Assembly (NCBI RefSeq): GCF_016863015.1
Contig: NZ_BOOB01000016.1
Coordinates: 62,001 to 126,000 of the forward strand
Reading direction: 5' to 3'
Length of the DNA stretch: 64,000 nt
Source: Microbispora amethystogenes
Lineage (GTDB): Bacteria; Actinomycetota; Actinomycetes; Streptosporangiales; Streptosporangiaceae
Part shown: positions 17,320 through 26,070 of the stretch, in pieces
Position numbering within the stretch: position 1 is the first letter of the stretch
Layout: each line of letters opens with the position of its first letter
The notes under the pieces: model-generated
What the model saw: the letters and a program-made list of their open reading frames with translations, nothing else
Database searches by the model: none
What the model was told of the DNA's origin: nothing
Made by a program: the position numbers and the translations under genes

Positions 17320-17535
17320 GTGAACGAGGCCATAACCTTCGAGCTCGACGGCGACCACATCCCGCTCTGCGATCTCCTCAAGTTCTGCCAGATCGCCGAC
17401 AGCGGCGGCGCGGCCAAACACCTCGTCGCCGAGGGCCTGGTCCGCGTCGACGGACAGGTGGAACTACGCAAGGCCTGCAAAATCAGGGCGGGCCAGGTCG
17501 TCACCGGCGACGACTACACGATCCGCGTGGTGTAG
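17320..17535 (+). CDS. Small S4-domain RNA-binding protein (YbcJ-like)
   Basis: The 71-aa product is a single S4 domain: LCDLLKFCQIADSGGAAKHLVAEGLVRVDGQVELRKACKIRAGQVV. It resembles E. coli YbcJ, a free-standing S4 protein thought to bind structured RNA. A TAAGCT hexamer at 17308-17313 lies 6 nt before the GTG, which suggests a leaderless transcript independent of pucR. Its exact role is unknown. Confidence 0.88.
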   Translation: MNEAITFELDGDHIPLCDLLKFCQIADSGGAAKHLVAEGLVRVDGQVELRKACKIRAGQVVTGDDYTIRVV

Positions 17536-17689
17536 GTCCGCGCGGTGTAGACGCTCCGGTGGCCGCCGTTTTGGCAGATCATGCCCATGTCTGTCGAGCA
17601 CGCCGGTCCTAAAGTGCCCCAAACGGTCAAGGAAGTACGCGGGACGCCTGCGGGGTGGCCGAGCCCACGGCCCAGCTGGAGGGACGTAC

Positions 17690-19072
17690 ATGGCTTTCAG
17701 ATGGACGGTGCACGGAGACGGCAGAGGGCTGGCCCCCGGCGAGGTCGTCAAACCCGGCGAGAGGCTGAGCTGGCCGCGGATGGCCGGGATCGGCGCGCAG
17801 CACGTGATCGCGATGTTCGGCGCGACCTTCGTGTTCCCCCTCGTGATGGGGCTCGACCCGAACACCGCGGTGATGATGTCGGGCGTCGCGACGATCCTGT
17901 TCCTGCTGATCACCCGGGGCCGGATCCCCAGCTATCTCGGCACCTCGGCGTCGTTCGTCGGCGGCGTGGTGGCGGTGCGCGCGGCGTTCGGCGGCGACAC
18001 CCCGGGGGCCGACCAGGTCGTCACCGGGGCGATCCTCGTCGCGGGTCTCGTGCTCGCGGTGTGCGGCGTGGTCATCCACGTCCTCGGCGTGCAGGTCATC
18101 CACCGGATCTTCCCGCCGGTCGTGACCGGTGCGGTGGTCATGCTGATCGGGTTCGGCCTGGCGTACGTCGTGGCCGACGTGTACTGGCCGCAGGACCCGT
18201 GGATCGCGCTGGTCACGATGGTCGCGACGTTCGTGTTCATCGTGCTGTTCCGCGGCTTCCTCGGCCGGATCGGCGTGCTGCTCGGGCTGGTCTTCGGGTT
18301 CGTCCTGTCGTGGCTCGCCGACCGGGTGTTCGGGAACATCACCGCCTACAACGCGGGCACCGGCGCGGTCGACACCCATCCCCGGGTGAGCTTCCAGGCC
18401 GTCGCCGACGCCGGCTGGATCGGGCTGCCGCACTTCCACGCGCCGTCGTTCCAGGCGTCGGCCGTGCTGGTCGTGCTGCCCGCCGTGATCGCCCTGATCG
18501 CGGAGAACGTCGGCCACGTCAAGGCGGTCGGCCAGATGACCGGCGCCGACGTCGACCCCATGATGGGCCGGGCGATCGTCGCCGACGGCGTCGGCACCGC
18601 GGTCGCGACCGCCGTCGGCGGCTCGCCGACGACGACGTACGCCGAGAACATCGGCGTCATGGCGGCCACGCGGGTCTACTCGACGGCCGCCTACTACATC
18701 GCCGCGGTCATCGCGATCCTGTTCGGCCTGTGCCCGAAGTTCGGCGCGCTGGTCGCCGCCACGCCCGGCGGCGTGCTCGGCGGCGTCACGGTCATCCTGT
18801 ACGGCATGATCGGGCTGCTCGGCGCGAAGATCTGGGTGGAGAACCGGGTGGACTTCGCCGACCCGGTCAACATGGTCCCGGTCGGCGCGGGGATCATCCT
18901 CGCGATCGGGCCGGTCACGCACCAGATCACCGGGGACTTCTCGCTCGCCGGGATCGCGCTGGGCACGATCGTGGTTCTCGCCGGCTATCACCTGCTCCGC
19001 GCCATCGCGGGCAGGCCCGCGAAGGAGGTCACAGGTGGGGAGATCGGGCTCGAACGCGACCCGGCCGTCTGA
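17690..19072 (+). CDS. NCS2 (uracil/xanthine permease) family transporter
   Basis: The 460-aa product is a nucleobase:cation symporter-2 with about 14 membrane segments. Family motifs are QHVIAMFGATFVFPLVMGLDPN near the N-terminus, GTSASFVGG, the substrate/cation region AENVGHVKAVGQMTG and SPTTTYAENIGVMAATRVYST. The UraA/RutG-like signature favours a pyrimidine such as uracil, though xanthine or barbiturate cannot be excluded. GTG and other starts were rejected because ATG 17690 follows a GGAGGGACGTAC context. It reads directly into the Mo hydroxylase genes 24 bp later, so imported substrate and hydroxylase are probably linked. Confidence 0.93.
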   Translation: MAFRWTVHGDGRGLAPGEVVKPGERLSWPRMAGIGAQHVIAMFGATFVFPLVMGLDPNTAVMMSGVATILFLLITRGRIPSYLGTSASFVGGVVAVRAAFGGDTPGADQVVTGAILVAGLVLAVCGVVIHVLGVQVIHRIFPPVVTGAVVMLIGFGLAYVVADVYWPQDPWIALVTMVATFVFIVLFRGFLGRIGVLLGLVFGFVLSWLADRVFGNITAYNAGTGAVDTHPRVSFQAVADAGWIGLPHFHAPSFQASAVLVVLPAVIALIAENVGHVKAVGQMTGADVDPMMGRAIVADGVGTAVATAVGGSPTTTYAENIGVMAATRVYSTAAYYIAAVIAILFGLCPKFGALVAATPGGVLGGVTVILYGMIGLLGAKIWVENRVDFADPVNMVPVGAGIILAIGPVTHQITGDFSLAGIALGTIVVLAGYHLLRAIAGRPAKEVTGGEIGLERDPAV

Positions 19073-19096
19073 TCGGCGCGCGTCCCGGACGACGCG

Positions 19097-19972
19097 GTGA
19101 AGCCGCCGCCGTTCGACTACCACCGCCCGGCCACCCTCGGTGAGGCGCTCGACGTCCTCGCCGAGGCGGGCCCGGGCGGGAAGGTCCTCGCGGGCGGCCA
19201 GAGCCTGATCCCGCTGCTCAACATGCGCCTCGCCGCGCCCGCGCGCGTCGTCGACGTCAACCGCGTGCCCGGCCTGGACGGCATCGAGGCCGGGCCGTCC
19301 GGCGTACGCGTCGGGGCGCTCGCCCGCCACGCCGCCGTCGAGCGCTCGCCCGGGGCCGCGGCGGCCCAGCCGCTGCTGCGGCAGGCGCTGCGCCTGGTCG
19401 CCCACCCCGTGATCCGCAACCGGGGCACCGTGGTGGGCAGCCTCGTCCACGCCGACCCCGCCGCCGAGATGCCCGCCGTCCTCGCCCTGCTCGGCGGGGC
19501 CGTACGGCTGGCGAGCCTGGACGGGGAGCGGGAGGTGCCGGCCGCGGAGTTCTTCACCGGCCCGATGGAGTCGGCGGCGCGGCCCGGCGAACTGGCCGTG
19601 TCGGCGTTCTTCCCGGCGCTGCCGGCGCGGTCGGGCACGGCCTTCCACGAGGTGGCCCGGCGGCACGGCGACTACGCGGTGGCCGGGGTCGCCGCCGCCG
19701 TCACCCTGGACGACGACCTCCGGATCTCCGCCGCCCGCGTCGCCTGCGTGAGCGTGGGACCGGTCCCGGTGGTCGCGGACGTGACGGCGGTCTGCGGCCC
19801 ACGCCCGGCGGCGTCGGTGGCCTGGGACGCGGTGGCGGCCGCCGTACGGGACCTGGTCGAGCCGGAGGGCGACATCCACGCGACGGCGGACTACCGCCGC
19901 CATCTCACGGGCGTGCTCGCCGTACGGGCGCTGCGGGACGCCGCCTCCGCGGCCCACGGGGAGGAATCGTGA
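19097..19972 (+). CDS. Molybdenum hydroxylase FAD-binding subunit (CoxM/XdhB-like)
   Basis: The 291-aa product is the medium subunit of a xanthine dehydrogenase-family enzyme. It has MKPPPFDYHRPATLGEAL, the FAD-binding VLAGGQSLIPLLNMRLA near residue 32 and NRGTVVGSLVHADPAAEMPAVLALL. It carries electrons between the FeS subunit and an acceptor. GTG 19097 starts it. The stop overlaps the FeS subunit start by 4 bp. All three subunits are present in the common order medium, small, large. Confidence 0.93.
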   Translation: MKPPPFDYHRPATLGEALDVLAEAGPGGKVLAGGQSLIPLLNMRLAAPARVVDVNRVPGLDGIEAGPSGVRVGALARHAAVERSPGAAAAQPLLRQALRLVAHPVIRNRGTVVGSLVHADPAAEMPAVLALLGGAVRLASLDGEREVPAAEFFTGPMESAARPGELAVSAFFPALPARSGTAFHEVARRHGDYAVAGVAAAVTLDDDLRISAARVACVSVGPVPVVADVTAVCGPRPAASVAWDAVAAAVRDLVEPEGDIHATADYRRHLTGVLAVRALRDAASAAHGEES

Positions 19973-20490
19973 ACGAGACACACCATCGCGTGACGCTGAC
20001 GGTCAACGGGGTCGTGCGGGAGGCGACGGTGCCCGGGCGGCGGCTGCTGTCCGACTGCCTGCGCCACGACCTCGGCCTCACCGGCACCCACGTGGGCTGC
20101 GAGCACGGCGTCTGCGGCGCGTGCACGGTGCTGCTGGACGGCGAGCCGGTGCGGTCGTGCCTGACGTTCGCCGTCACGGTGGACGGCCAGGAGATCACGA
20201 CGGTCGAGGGGCTGGCCCAGGGCGGCGCGCTGTCGCCGGTCCAGCGGGCCTTCACCGAGTGCCACGCCCTGCAGTGCGGGTTCTGCACGCCGGGGTTCCT
20301 GTGCACGGTCACCGCGTTCCTGCGGGACAACCCCGCGCCGTCGGAGGAGGAGGCGCTGGAGGCCGTGGCGGGCAACCTGTGCCGGTGCACCGGCTACCAG
20401 AACATCCTCAAGGCGGTCCACCGCGCCGCCGAGATCCAGGCCGCCGAGATCCAGGCCGCCGAGCTTCAGGCCGAGGAGGGCGGGGCATGA
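19969..20490 (+). CDS. Molybdenum hydroxylase 2Fe-2S subunit (CoxS-like)
   Basis: The 173-aa product has both [2Fe-2S] motifs: the plant-ferredoxin type GCEHGVCGACTVLLDGEPVRSCL and the helical type CGFCTPGFL with NLCRCTGYQNI. It relays electrons from the Mo site to FAD. The C-terminus carries a 15-bp tandem repeat encoding AAEIQ-AAEIQ-AAELQ (20430-20470), a recent slippage expansion in a tail that is not needed for clusters. ATG of the large subunit overlaps its stop (ATGA at 20487-20490). Confidence 0.94.
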   Translation: MNETHHRVTLTVNGVVREATVPGRRLLSDCLRHDLGLTGTHVGCEHGVCGACTVLLDGEPVRSCLTFAVTVDGQEITTVEGLAQGGALSPVQRAFTECHALQCGFCTPGFLCTVTAFLRDNPAPSEEEALEAVAGNLCRCTGYQNILKAVHRAAEIQAAEIQAAELQAEEGGA

Positions 20491-22871
20491 CCACGAGGCT
20501 GTTCGGCGAGCCGGTCCAGCGGCGCGAGGACCCCCGGCTGATCACCGGGCGGGGGCGTTACCTCGACGACCTGGGCGCGGGCGCGCTGGCCGCCGCCTTC
20601 GTCAGGTCGCCGCACGCCCACGCGCGGATCCTCGACGTCGACGTGTCGGACGCCCTCGACGTGGACGGCCTGGTCGCGATCTACACCTGGGAGGACCTGC
20701 CGGGCGCGCTGGCCGAGCCGCTGCCGCTGCTGATCCCGCACCCGGCGCTCACCCACGGCCGCACGGCGTACCCGCTGGCCCGGGAGATCGTGCGGCACGT
20801 CGGGGAGCCGGTCGTCATGGTCGTCGCCCGCGACCGCTACCTCGCCGAGGACGCCTGCGCGCTGATCCGGGTCGGCTACGAGGTGCTCAAGCCGGTCGTG
20901 GGCCTGGAGGAGGCCGCCGGGGGCGCGCACCTGGTGCACGACGACGTGCCGGGGAACATCGGCGCGCACCTCGTGCAGGAGGTGCCCGGCCCCGGGGGCG
21001 AGACGGCGCGGGAGGCGGTCGACGCGGCCCCGCACCGGCTGGAGTTCCGCCTCGACGTGGAACGCAGCGCGTGCACGCCCCTGGAGGGGAAGGGGGTGTA
21101 CGCCCGGTGGGACGCCGACGACGCGTCGCTGCGCGTCTACTCCTCCACGCAGACCTCCACCAGCGTGCGAATGGCCATCGCGGCCAAGCTGGGGCTGCCG
21201 CTGCCCAAGGTGGAGGTCGTCGCGCCCGACGTCGGCGGCGGCTTCGGCGTCAAGATCGTTCATCCCTGGCCCGAGGAGATCCTCGTCCCGTGGGCGGCCC
21301 GGCTGTTGAACCGGGAGCTCAAGTGGACCGAGGACCGGCGCGAGCACTTCGTCTCCTCCTCCCACGAGCGCGGGCAGGTGCAGCACGTGCGAGTGGGCTT
21401 CGACGACGACGGCCGCCTCCTCGGCCTGGAGGTGGAGATCCTGCACGACCACGGCGCCTACACGCCGTACGGGATCATCGTGCCGATCATCACCTCGACC
21501 CAGCTGCTCGGGCCGTACAAGGTGGGCGCCTACCGGGTCGAGTTCTCCTCGGTCTACACCAACACCGTGCAGGTCACGCCGTACCGCGGCGCGGGCCGCC
21601 CGCAGGGCGTCTTCTGCATGGAGCGCACGATGGACAAGATCGCCGCCTACCTCGGCCGGGACCGTACGGAGGTCAGGGCGGCCAACTTCGTCCAGCCGGA
21701 CGAGTTCCCCTACGACCAGGGCCTGACGTTCCAGGACGGGCGCCCGCTGATCTACGACAGCGGCGACTACCCAGAAGCGCTGCGCATGCTCAAGGAGCTG
21801 ATCGGCTGGGACTCCTTCCCGGAGGAGAAGGCGCGGGCGGCGGCCGAGGGCCGCAGGATCGGCATCGGCGTCGGCTGCTACGTCGAGGGCACCGGCGTCG
21901 GGCCGTACGAGGGCGGCCACGTGCAGATCACCTCCGACGGCCGGGTGCACGTGTCGACCGGCCTCACCTCCCAGGGTCAGGGCCACGAGACGGTGTTCGC
22001 GCAGATCGCGGCGACCGAGCTCGGCGTGCCGATCGAGAGGGTGTCGGTCGTCACCGGCGACACCCGGCGCTTCGGCTACGCGGTGGGCACCTTCGCCTCC
22101 CGCGCGGCCGTGATGAGCGGCAACGCGATCGCGCTCGCCTGCCGGAAGGTCAGGGAGAAGGCGCTGCGGATCGCGGCCGAGGCGCTGGAGGCCGACCCGC
22201 GCGACCTGGAGATCACCGACGGGATGGTCCACGTGGCCGGCGCGCCGTCGGCGTCGATCCCGCTGGCGACCGTCGCCGTGCTGTCCAACCCGCTGCGGTA
22301 CGCCTTCGACGAGGAGGCCAAGCGGGCCACCCAGTTCGCCGGGCCCGCCTCCGACGACCGGCCGCCGGTGGCGGAGGGGGAGGAGCCCGGCCTGGAGGGC
22401 CGCGACTACTACTCGCCGGTCAGGTCGACCTTCGCGGCCGGCATGCACGCCGCGATCGTGGAGACCGACCCGGACACCGCCGAGATCAGGATCCTGCGGT
22501 ACGCCGTCGTGCACGACTGCGGCAGGCTGATCAACCCGATGATCGTCGAGGGGCAGATCCACGGCGGGGTCGCCCAGGGCGTCGGCGGCGCGCTGTACGA
22601 GAAGATGGTCTACGACGAGCACGGCCAGTTGCTGAACGCCTCGTTCATGGACTTCCTGATGCCGTACGCCACGGAGATCCCGCGCATCGAGACGGCCCAC
22701 CTGGAGACGCCCTCGCCGCTCAACCCCCTGGGGATCAAGGGAGCCGGGGAGGCCGGGGTCATCCCGGTCTCCGCCGTCCTCGCCGCCGCGATCGAGGACG
22801 CCGAGGGCATCCCAATCGACCGGATGCCCATCTCCCCCTCCGACCTCCACACCCTGCGGCGCTCTCGGTGA
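20487..22871 (+). CDS. Molybdenum hydroxylase large (molybdopterin) subunit (CoxL/XdhA-like)
   Basis: The 794-aa product binds the molybdenum cofactor. It begins RLFGEPVQRREDPRLITGRGRYLDDL and carries VVAPDVGGGFGVK, PYRGAGRPQG, QGQGHETVFAQIAATELG, and the catalytic-Glu motif GIKGAGEAGVIPVSAVLAAAIEDA. The active-site loop reads PYRGAGRP, not the AYRCSFR of form-I CO dehydrogenase, so it is not a CO dehydrogenase. Context (pyrimidine-type permease, PucR) suggests a uracil/thymine-type, xanthine-type or other N-heterocycle hydroxylase. No Mo-cofactor maturation gene is in view. It ends 6 bp before the convergent vapC. Confidence 0.93.
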   Translation: MTTRLFGEPVQRREDPRLITGRGRYLDDLGAGALAAAFVRSPHAHARILDVDVSDALDVDGLVAIYTWEDLPGALAEPLPLLIPHPALTHGRTAYPLAREIVRHVGEPVVMVVARDRYLAEDACALIRVGYEVLKPVVGLEEAAGGAHLVHDDVPGNIGAHLVQEVPGPGGETAREAVDAAPHRLEFRLDVERSACTPLEGKGVYARWDADDASLRVYSSTQTSTSVRMAIAAKLGLPLPKVEVVAPDVGGGFGVKIVHPWPEEILVPWAARLLNRELKWTEDRREHFVSSSHERGQVQHVRVGFDDDGRLLGLEVEILHDHGAYTPYGIIVPIITSTQLLGPYKVGAYRVEFSSVYTNTVQVTPYRGAGRPQGVFCMERTMDKIAAYLGRDRTEVRAANFVQPDEFPYDQGLTFQDGRPLIYDSGDYPEALRMLKELIGWDSFPEEKARAAAEGRRIGIGVGCYVEGTGVGPYEGGHVQITSDGRVHVSTGLTSQGQGHETVFAQIAATELGVPIERVSVVTGDTRRFGYAVGTFASRAAVMSGNAIALACRKVREKALRIAAEALEADPRDLEITDGMVHVAGAPSASIPLATVAVLSNPLRYAFDEEAKRATQFAGPASDDRPPVAEGEEPGLEGRDYYSPVRSTFAAGMHAAIVETDPDTAEIRILRYAVVHDCGRLINPMIVEGQIHGGVAQGVGGALYEKMVYDEHGQLLNASFMDFLMPYATEIPRIETAHLETPSPLNPLGIKGAGEAGVIPVSAVLAAAIEDAEGIPIDRMPISPSDLHTLRRSR

Positions 22872-22877
22872 GTGCCG

Positions 22878-23270
22878 TCAGAGCGCCGGTGTCACGTCCG
22901 TGTGGACGAAGTCGTCGCCCGTGAACAGCAGCGGTTCCTGACACTCTCTCGCGAGCGCGTAGGAGAAGCAGTCACCGAAGTTCAGTCCCGCCTTGTGCCC
23001 GCTGCCCTTGCCGAAGTCCCAGTAGGCCCGGCGCGCAGTCCGGGCCTGATCGGCTGTCACCGGCATGATCTGCACTCTTATACGGGTGAGGAGGTCGTCC
23101 AGCAGCCGCGAGGCGGCGGGATCGCGGGCGCGCTCGACCACCGCCGCCAACTCCAGGTAGGTCCCCGCCGACATCCGTCGCGCCGGTGCGTCCCTGATCG
23201 CTCTGGCGAGGTCGACGGCATCCGGCTCCCCTCTGAGGATCGCGACGATCGCGCTGGTGTCGATGATCAC
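22878..23270 (-). CDS. vapC: VapC-type PIN-domain ribonuclease toxin
   Basis: The 130-aa product is a PIN-domain nuclease. It has the metal-binding acidic residues in MIIDTSAIVAIL (Asp4), YLELAAV (Glu), NFGDCFSYALA (Asp) and FTGDDFVHTD. VapC toxins cleave specific RNA sites when freed from their antitoxin. GTG 23270 overlaps the antitoxin stop (GTGA), the usual translational coupling. A shorter or longer start is unlikely. Confidence 0.9.
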   Translation of the reverse strand: MIIDTSAIVAILRGEPDAVDLARAIRDAPARRMSAGTYLELAAVVERARDPAASRLLDDLLTRIRVQIMPVTADQARTARRAYWDFGKGSGHKAGLNFGDCFSYALARECQEPLLFTGDDFVHTDVTPAL

Positions 23271-23527
23271 GCTGGAAGTCCGGTCTCAGGGTCGTAGAGA
23301 AAGTCGCTGGACAGCTCAAGCCCGCCCACCCGAGAGCGGATCTTCGCGGCAAGCGTGAGAATGTCGTCTGCCATCGTGGCGTCCTCAAGCTGCTGACGCT
23401 TCGTGAGCAGCCGCTCGTGCCGTTCCCGCAGGGCGGAGATGACGGCGGCGGTCTTGCTCTCACCGGTGAGGGCTCCGATCTCGGCTGCCAGGCGTTCGGC
23501 CTCGGGATTCTTGATGTTCAAGCTCAT
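23267..23527 (-). CDS. vapB: VapB-type antitoxin (Rv0623-like)
   Basis: The 86-aa product starts MSLNIKNPEAERLAAEIGALTGESKTAAVISALRER. This is the ribbon-helix-helix N-terminus of the Rv0623-like antitoxin family, with a C-terminal tail (SDFLYDPETGLPA) that should wrap the toxin. ATG 23527 is preferred over TTG 23533 because AAAGGGG lies 6 nt upstream. It probably represses its own promoter with VapC. The module is an island between the Mo hydroxylase and cydB. Confidence 0.88.
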   Translation of the reverse strand: MSLNIKNPEAERLAAEIGALTGESKTAAVISALRERHERLLTKRQQLEDATMADDILTLAAKIRSRVGGLELSSDFLYDPETGLPA

Positions 23528-23585
23528 GACCAACCCCTTTCTGCCCTGTCTGCCTTCGGAGTCTACCTTTTCTGCCGCGCCTGAG

Positions 23586-24497
23586 TCAGGACACCTGGGC
23601 GGTGAGGCGCTTGCGGAACACCCAGTAGGTCCAGGCCTGGTAGGCGAGGACGCCCGGCAGGGCGATCAGGCCGATCCAGGTGAGGAGCGTCAGCGTGTAC
23701 GGCGCGGAGGCCGCCTCGGCCAGGGTCAGGCCGGGCAGGGGCGCCGCCGACAGCACGCCGAAGACGGTGGCGGTGGTGGCGGTGATCGCCGTGGCGGTCG
23801 CGGTGAAGGCCCAGCCCTCTCGTCGGCCCCACACCAGCGTCACCCCGGCCGCGAGCGCGGCGGCGGCGAGCAGGGCCGTCCCGAGTGTCCACAGGGGCCC
23901 TCTGCCGGGCACGGACGGCAGCGTGCTGAGCGCGACCGGCACCGCGCCGACCGCCGCCAGCAGGGCGGCGCGGCGGGCGCGGGCCCGCACCGCGCCGGTC
24001 GTCTTGAGCGCCACGAACACCGCGCCGTGCAGCACGGCCACCGACAGCGACAGGGCCCCGCCGAGCACGGTCGCGAGGGCCGTGCCGAACAGCAGGTTGC
24101 CGAAGATCGCGCCCCACAGGAACGCGGGCAGCACGCTGCCGGCGACGATCCCGGCGTCGCACAGGGCGACCTCGCGCCGGGAGTGGACCTTGCCGCGCCA
24201 CTCCAGGCCGACGCCGCGCACGATCAGGCCCGTGACCACCAGGAAGACCGGCAGGTAGAAGCCGCTCAGCAGGCCGGAGTACCACGCGGGGAAGGCGGCG
24301 AACATCGCCCCGATCGCGGTGATCAGCCAGACCTCGTTGCCGTCCCACACCGGGCCGATGGTGCCGAGCACCTGCCTGCGGTCCGCCTCCGAGCGCGACA
24401 GCAGCGGCAGCAGGGCGCCCACGCCGAAGTCGAACCCCTCCAGGACGAAGTAGCCCGTCCAGAGGAAGGCGATCACGATGAACCAGAAGGTCGTCAT
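23586..24497 (-). CDS. cydB: Cytochrome bd ubiquinol/menaquinol oxidase subunit II
   Basis: The 303-aa product is an integral membrane protein with MTTFWFIVIAFLWTGYFVLEGFDFGVGALLPLL at the N-terminus and GPVWDGNEVWLITAIGAMFAAFPAWY, both typical of CydB. With CydA it forms the high-affinity terminal oxidase used under low oxygen. It follows cydA by 11 bp and has its own GAGGAG-like ribosome binding site. No cydDC transporter genes follow; vapBC lies downstream instead, so assembly functions must be elsewhere. Confidence 0.95.
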   Translation of the reverse strand: MTTFWFIVIAFLWTGYFVLEGFDFGVGALLPLLSRSEADRRQVLGTIGPVWDGNEVWLITAIGAMFAAFPAWYSGLLSGFYLPVFLVVTGLIVRGVGLEWRGKVHSRREVALCDAGIVAGSVLPAFLWGAIFGNLLFGTALATVLGGALSLSVAVLHGAVFVALKTTGAVRARARRAALLAAVGAVPVALSTLPSVPGRGPLWTLGTALLAAAALAAGVTLVWGRREGWAFTATATAITATTATVFGVLSAAPLPGLTLAEAASAPYTLTLLTWIGLIALPGVLAYQAWTYWVFRKRLTAQVS

Positions 24498-24508
24498 CTC
24501 GTGGCTCC

Positions 24509-26008
24509 TCAGTACATGAGGGTCGGGGTGAGCCGGGTCTCCTCCGCGCGCGCCGGCGGGACCGCGCCGGGGGGCACGGTGGCCGGGGCGGGCAGTTCGG
24601 GGCCGGCCTTGACGTGCCGCAGCAGCAGCGCGCCCTCGGCGAGCGCGAGCACGCCGTACAGGACCGTGAAGACGGCCAGGGTGATCGCGACCTCGCCGAG
24701 CGAGACGCCGGGCGACACGCTGGCGGCCGTCATGAGCTCGCCCTGCACGGTCCACGGCTGGCGGCCGATCTCGCTGAGCAGCCAGCCGGCGATGATCGCG
24801 GCGGTCGGCAGCGGGAGCGCCAGCACGCACAGGCGGGCGAACCAGGCGGGCAGGGGCTCGCCCGATCCGCCATACTGTCCGGCGCGCTGCCCGCCGCGCC
24901 GCCCGCGGCGCTTCCTGGTCAGCCAGAGGCCGAGGACGGACAGGCCCACCGTGGCCATGCCAAAGTTGATCATCACACGGAACGACCAGAAGACGACCGG
25001 CAGGTTCGGGGTGTAGTCGGCCGGGCCGAAGGCCTTCTCGTACCTCGCCTGGATGTCGTCCACGCCCTGGACCGTCGCGGCGGGGTCGTGCGCGGCGAGC
25101 AGGCTGAGCAGGCCGGGCACCTCGACGCCGGGCGCGATCGAGAACGGCGCGCCGGCCGTGTCGTGCCGCAGGCCCTCCGCCGCGGCGAGCTTCATCGGCT
25201 GCTGCTCACGCAGGAGCTGACCGGACAGGTCGCCGGTGCCCGCGACCACGGCTCCCGCGATCGCGGTCATCACGAGCGCGGCGCGCAGGGCGGTCCGCCA
25301 CATGTCCGGGAGGCGGCGCATCGGGGTGGTGGCGTCCTCGGCGGTGATCGTGCGGGCCGGGCGGCCGGGCAGCACGCCGAGGCCGCGCTCGCGCAGGACG
25401 CGGTAGCCGATGACGGCGATGACGAACCCGCCGGCCACGACGAACGAGGCGGCCACGACGTGCGGCACCTGGGCGAGCGCGGTCGAGTTGGTCAGCACGG
25501 CCCACAGGTCGGTCATCCGGGCCCGGCCGTCCACGACCTCGTAGCCGACCGGGTGCTTCATCCAGGCGTTGGCCGCGAGGATGAAGTAGGCCGACAGGTT
25601 GGAGCCGATCACCGCCGCCCACAGGCAGGCGAGGTGGACCCGCTTGGGCAGCCGGTCCCAGCCGAAGATCCACAGGCCGAGGAACGTCGACTCCAGGAAG
25701 AAGGCGAGCAGCGCCTCCAGCGCCAGCGGCGCGCCGAACACGTCGCCGACGAAGGTCGAGTAGTCGCTCCAGTTCATCCCGAACTGGAACTCCTGCACGA
25801 TGCCGGTGACCACGCCCATGGCGAAGTTGATCAGGAAGAGCTTGCCGAAGAACTTCGTGAGCCGCAGGTAGTGCTCCCGGCCCGTACGGAGCCAGGCGGT
25901 CTGCAGACCGGCCACGTAGACGCCGAGCCCGATCGTCAGGGGCACGAAGAGAAAGTGGTAGACGGTGGTCACCCCGAACTGCCACCGTGCCAGGTCAAGC
26001 GCGTCCAT
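24509..26008 (-). CDS. cydA: Cytochrome bd oxidase subunit I
   Basis: The 499-aa product begins MDALDLARWQFGVTTVYHFLFVPLTIGLG. The heme ligands are visible: His18, a His in QVPHVVAASF (about residue 181) and Met in FWSFRVMINFG. The GRQPW motif follows, and the Q-loop (GQLLREQQPMKLAAAEG) is short. It oxidises quinol and reduces O2 without proton pumping. The upstream region holds paired palindromes at 26028-26070 and a further dyad at 26198, so expression is probably tightly regulated. Confidence 0.95.
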   Translation of the reverse strand: MDALDLARWQFGVTTVYHFLFVPLTIGLGVYVAGLQTAWLRTGREHYLRLTKFFGKLFLINFAMGVVTGIVQEFQFGMNWSDYSTFVGDVFGAPLALEALLAFFLESTFLGLWIFGWDRLPKRVHLACLWAAVIGSNLSAYFILAANAWMKHPVGYEVVDGRARMTDLWAVLTNSTALAQVPHVVAASFVVAGGFVIAVIGYRVLRERGLGVLPGRPARTITAEDATTPMRRLPDMWRTALRAALVMTAIAGAVVAGTGDLSGQLLREQQPMKLAAAEGLRHDTAGAPFSIAPGVEVPGLLSLLAAHDPAATVQGVDDIQARYEKAFGPADYTPNLPVVFWSFRVMINFGMATVGLSVLGLWLTRKRRGRRGGQRAGQYGGSGEPLPAWFARLCVLALPLPTAAIIAGWLLSEIGRQPWTVQGELMTAASVSPGVSLGEVAITLAVFTVLYGVLALAEGALLLRHVKAGPELPAPATVPPGAVPPARAEETRLTPTLMY

Positions 26009-26027
26009 GTCTTCCTCACGCCGAGCT

Positions 26028-26070
26028 CTACGACTTGTAGTTCTATATTCAGTAGTACTACAAGCTGTAG
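26028..26070 (-). promoter_or_regulatory. Paired 13-bp palindromes upstream of cydA
   Basis: CTACGACTTGTAG (26028-26040) and CTACAAGCTGTAG (26058-26070) are copies of the same dyad with centres 30 bp apart, about three helical turns. The second extends to TACTACAAGCTGTAG, close to the BlaI/MecI-type operator TACTACA-N-TGTAGTA. The pair begins 20 bp upstream of the cydA start, over an AT-rich promoter-like segment, and would suit cooperative repressor binding. The regulator is not in view. Confidence 0.65.

Noticed and set aside
17627-19981. 784-codon open frame opposite the permease and FAD subunit
   Set aside because: Composition is typical antisense GC-rich shadow (Arg, Asp, His-rich), while the other strand encodes clear families.
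19097-22871. Form-I CO dehydrogenase
   Set aside because: The large subunit has PYRGAGRP where form-I enzymes have the Cys-containing AYRCSFR loop.
22872-23533. vapBC as part of a mobile element
   Set aside because: No transposase, integrase or flanking repeats; composition is like the neighbours.
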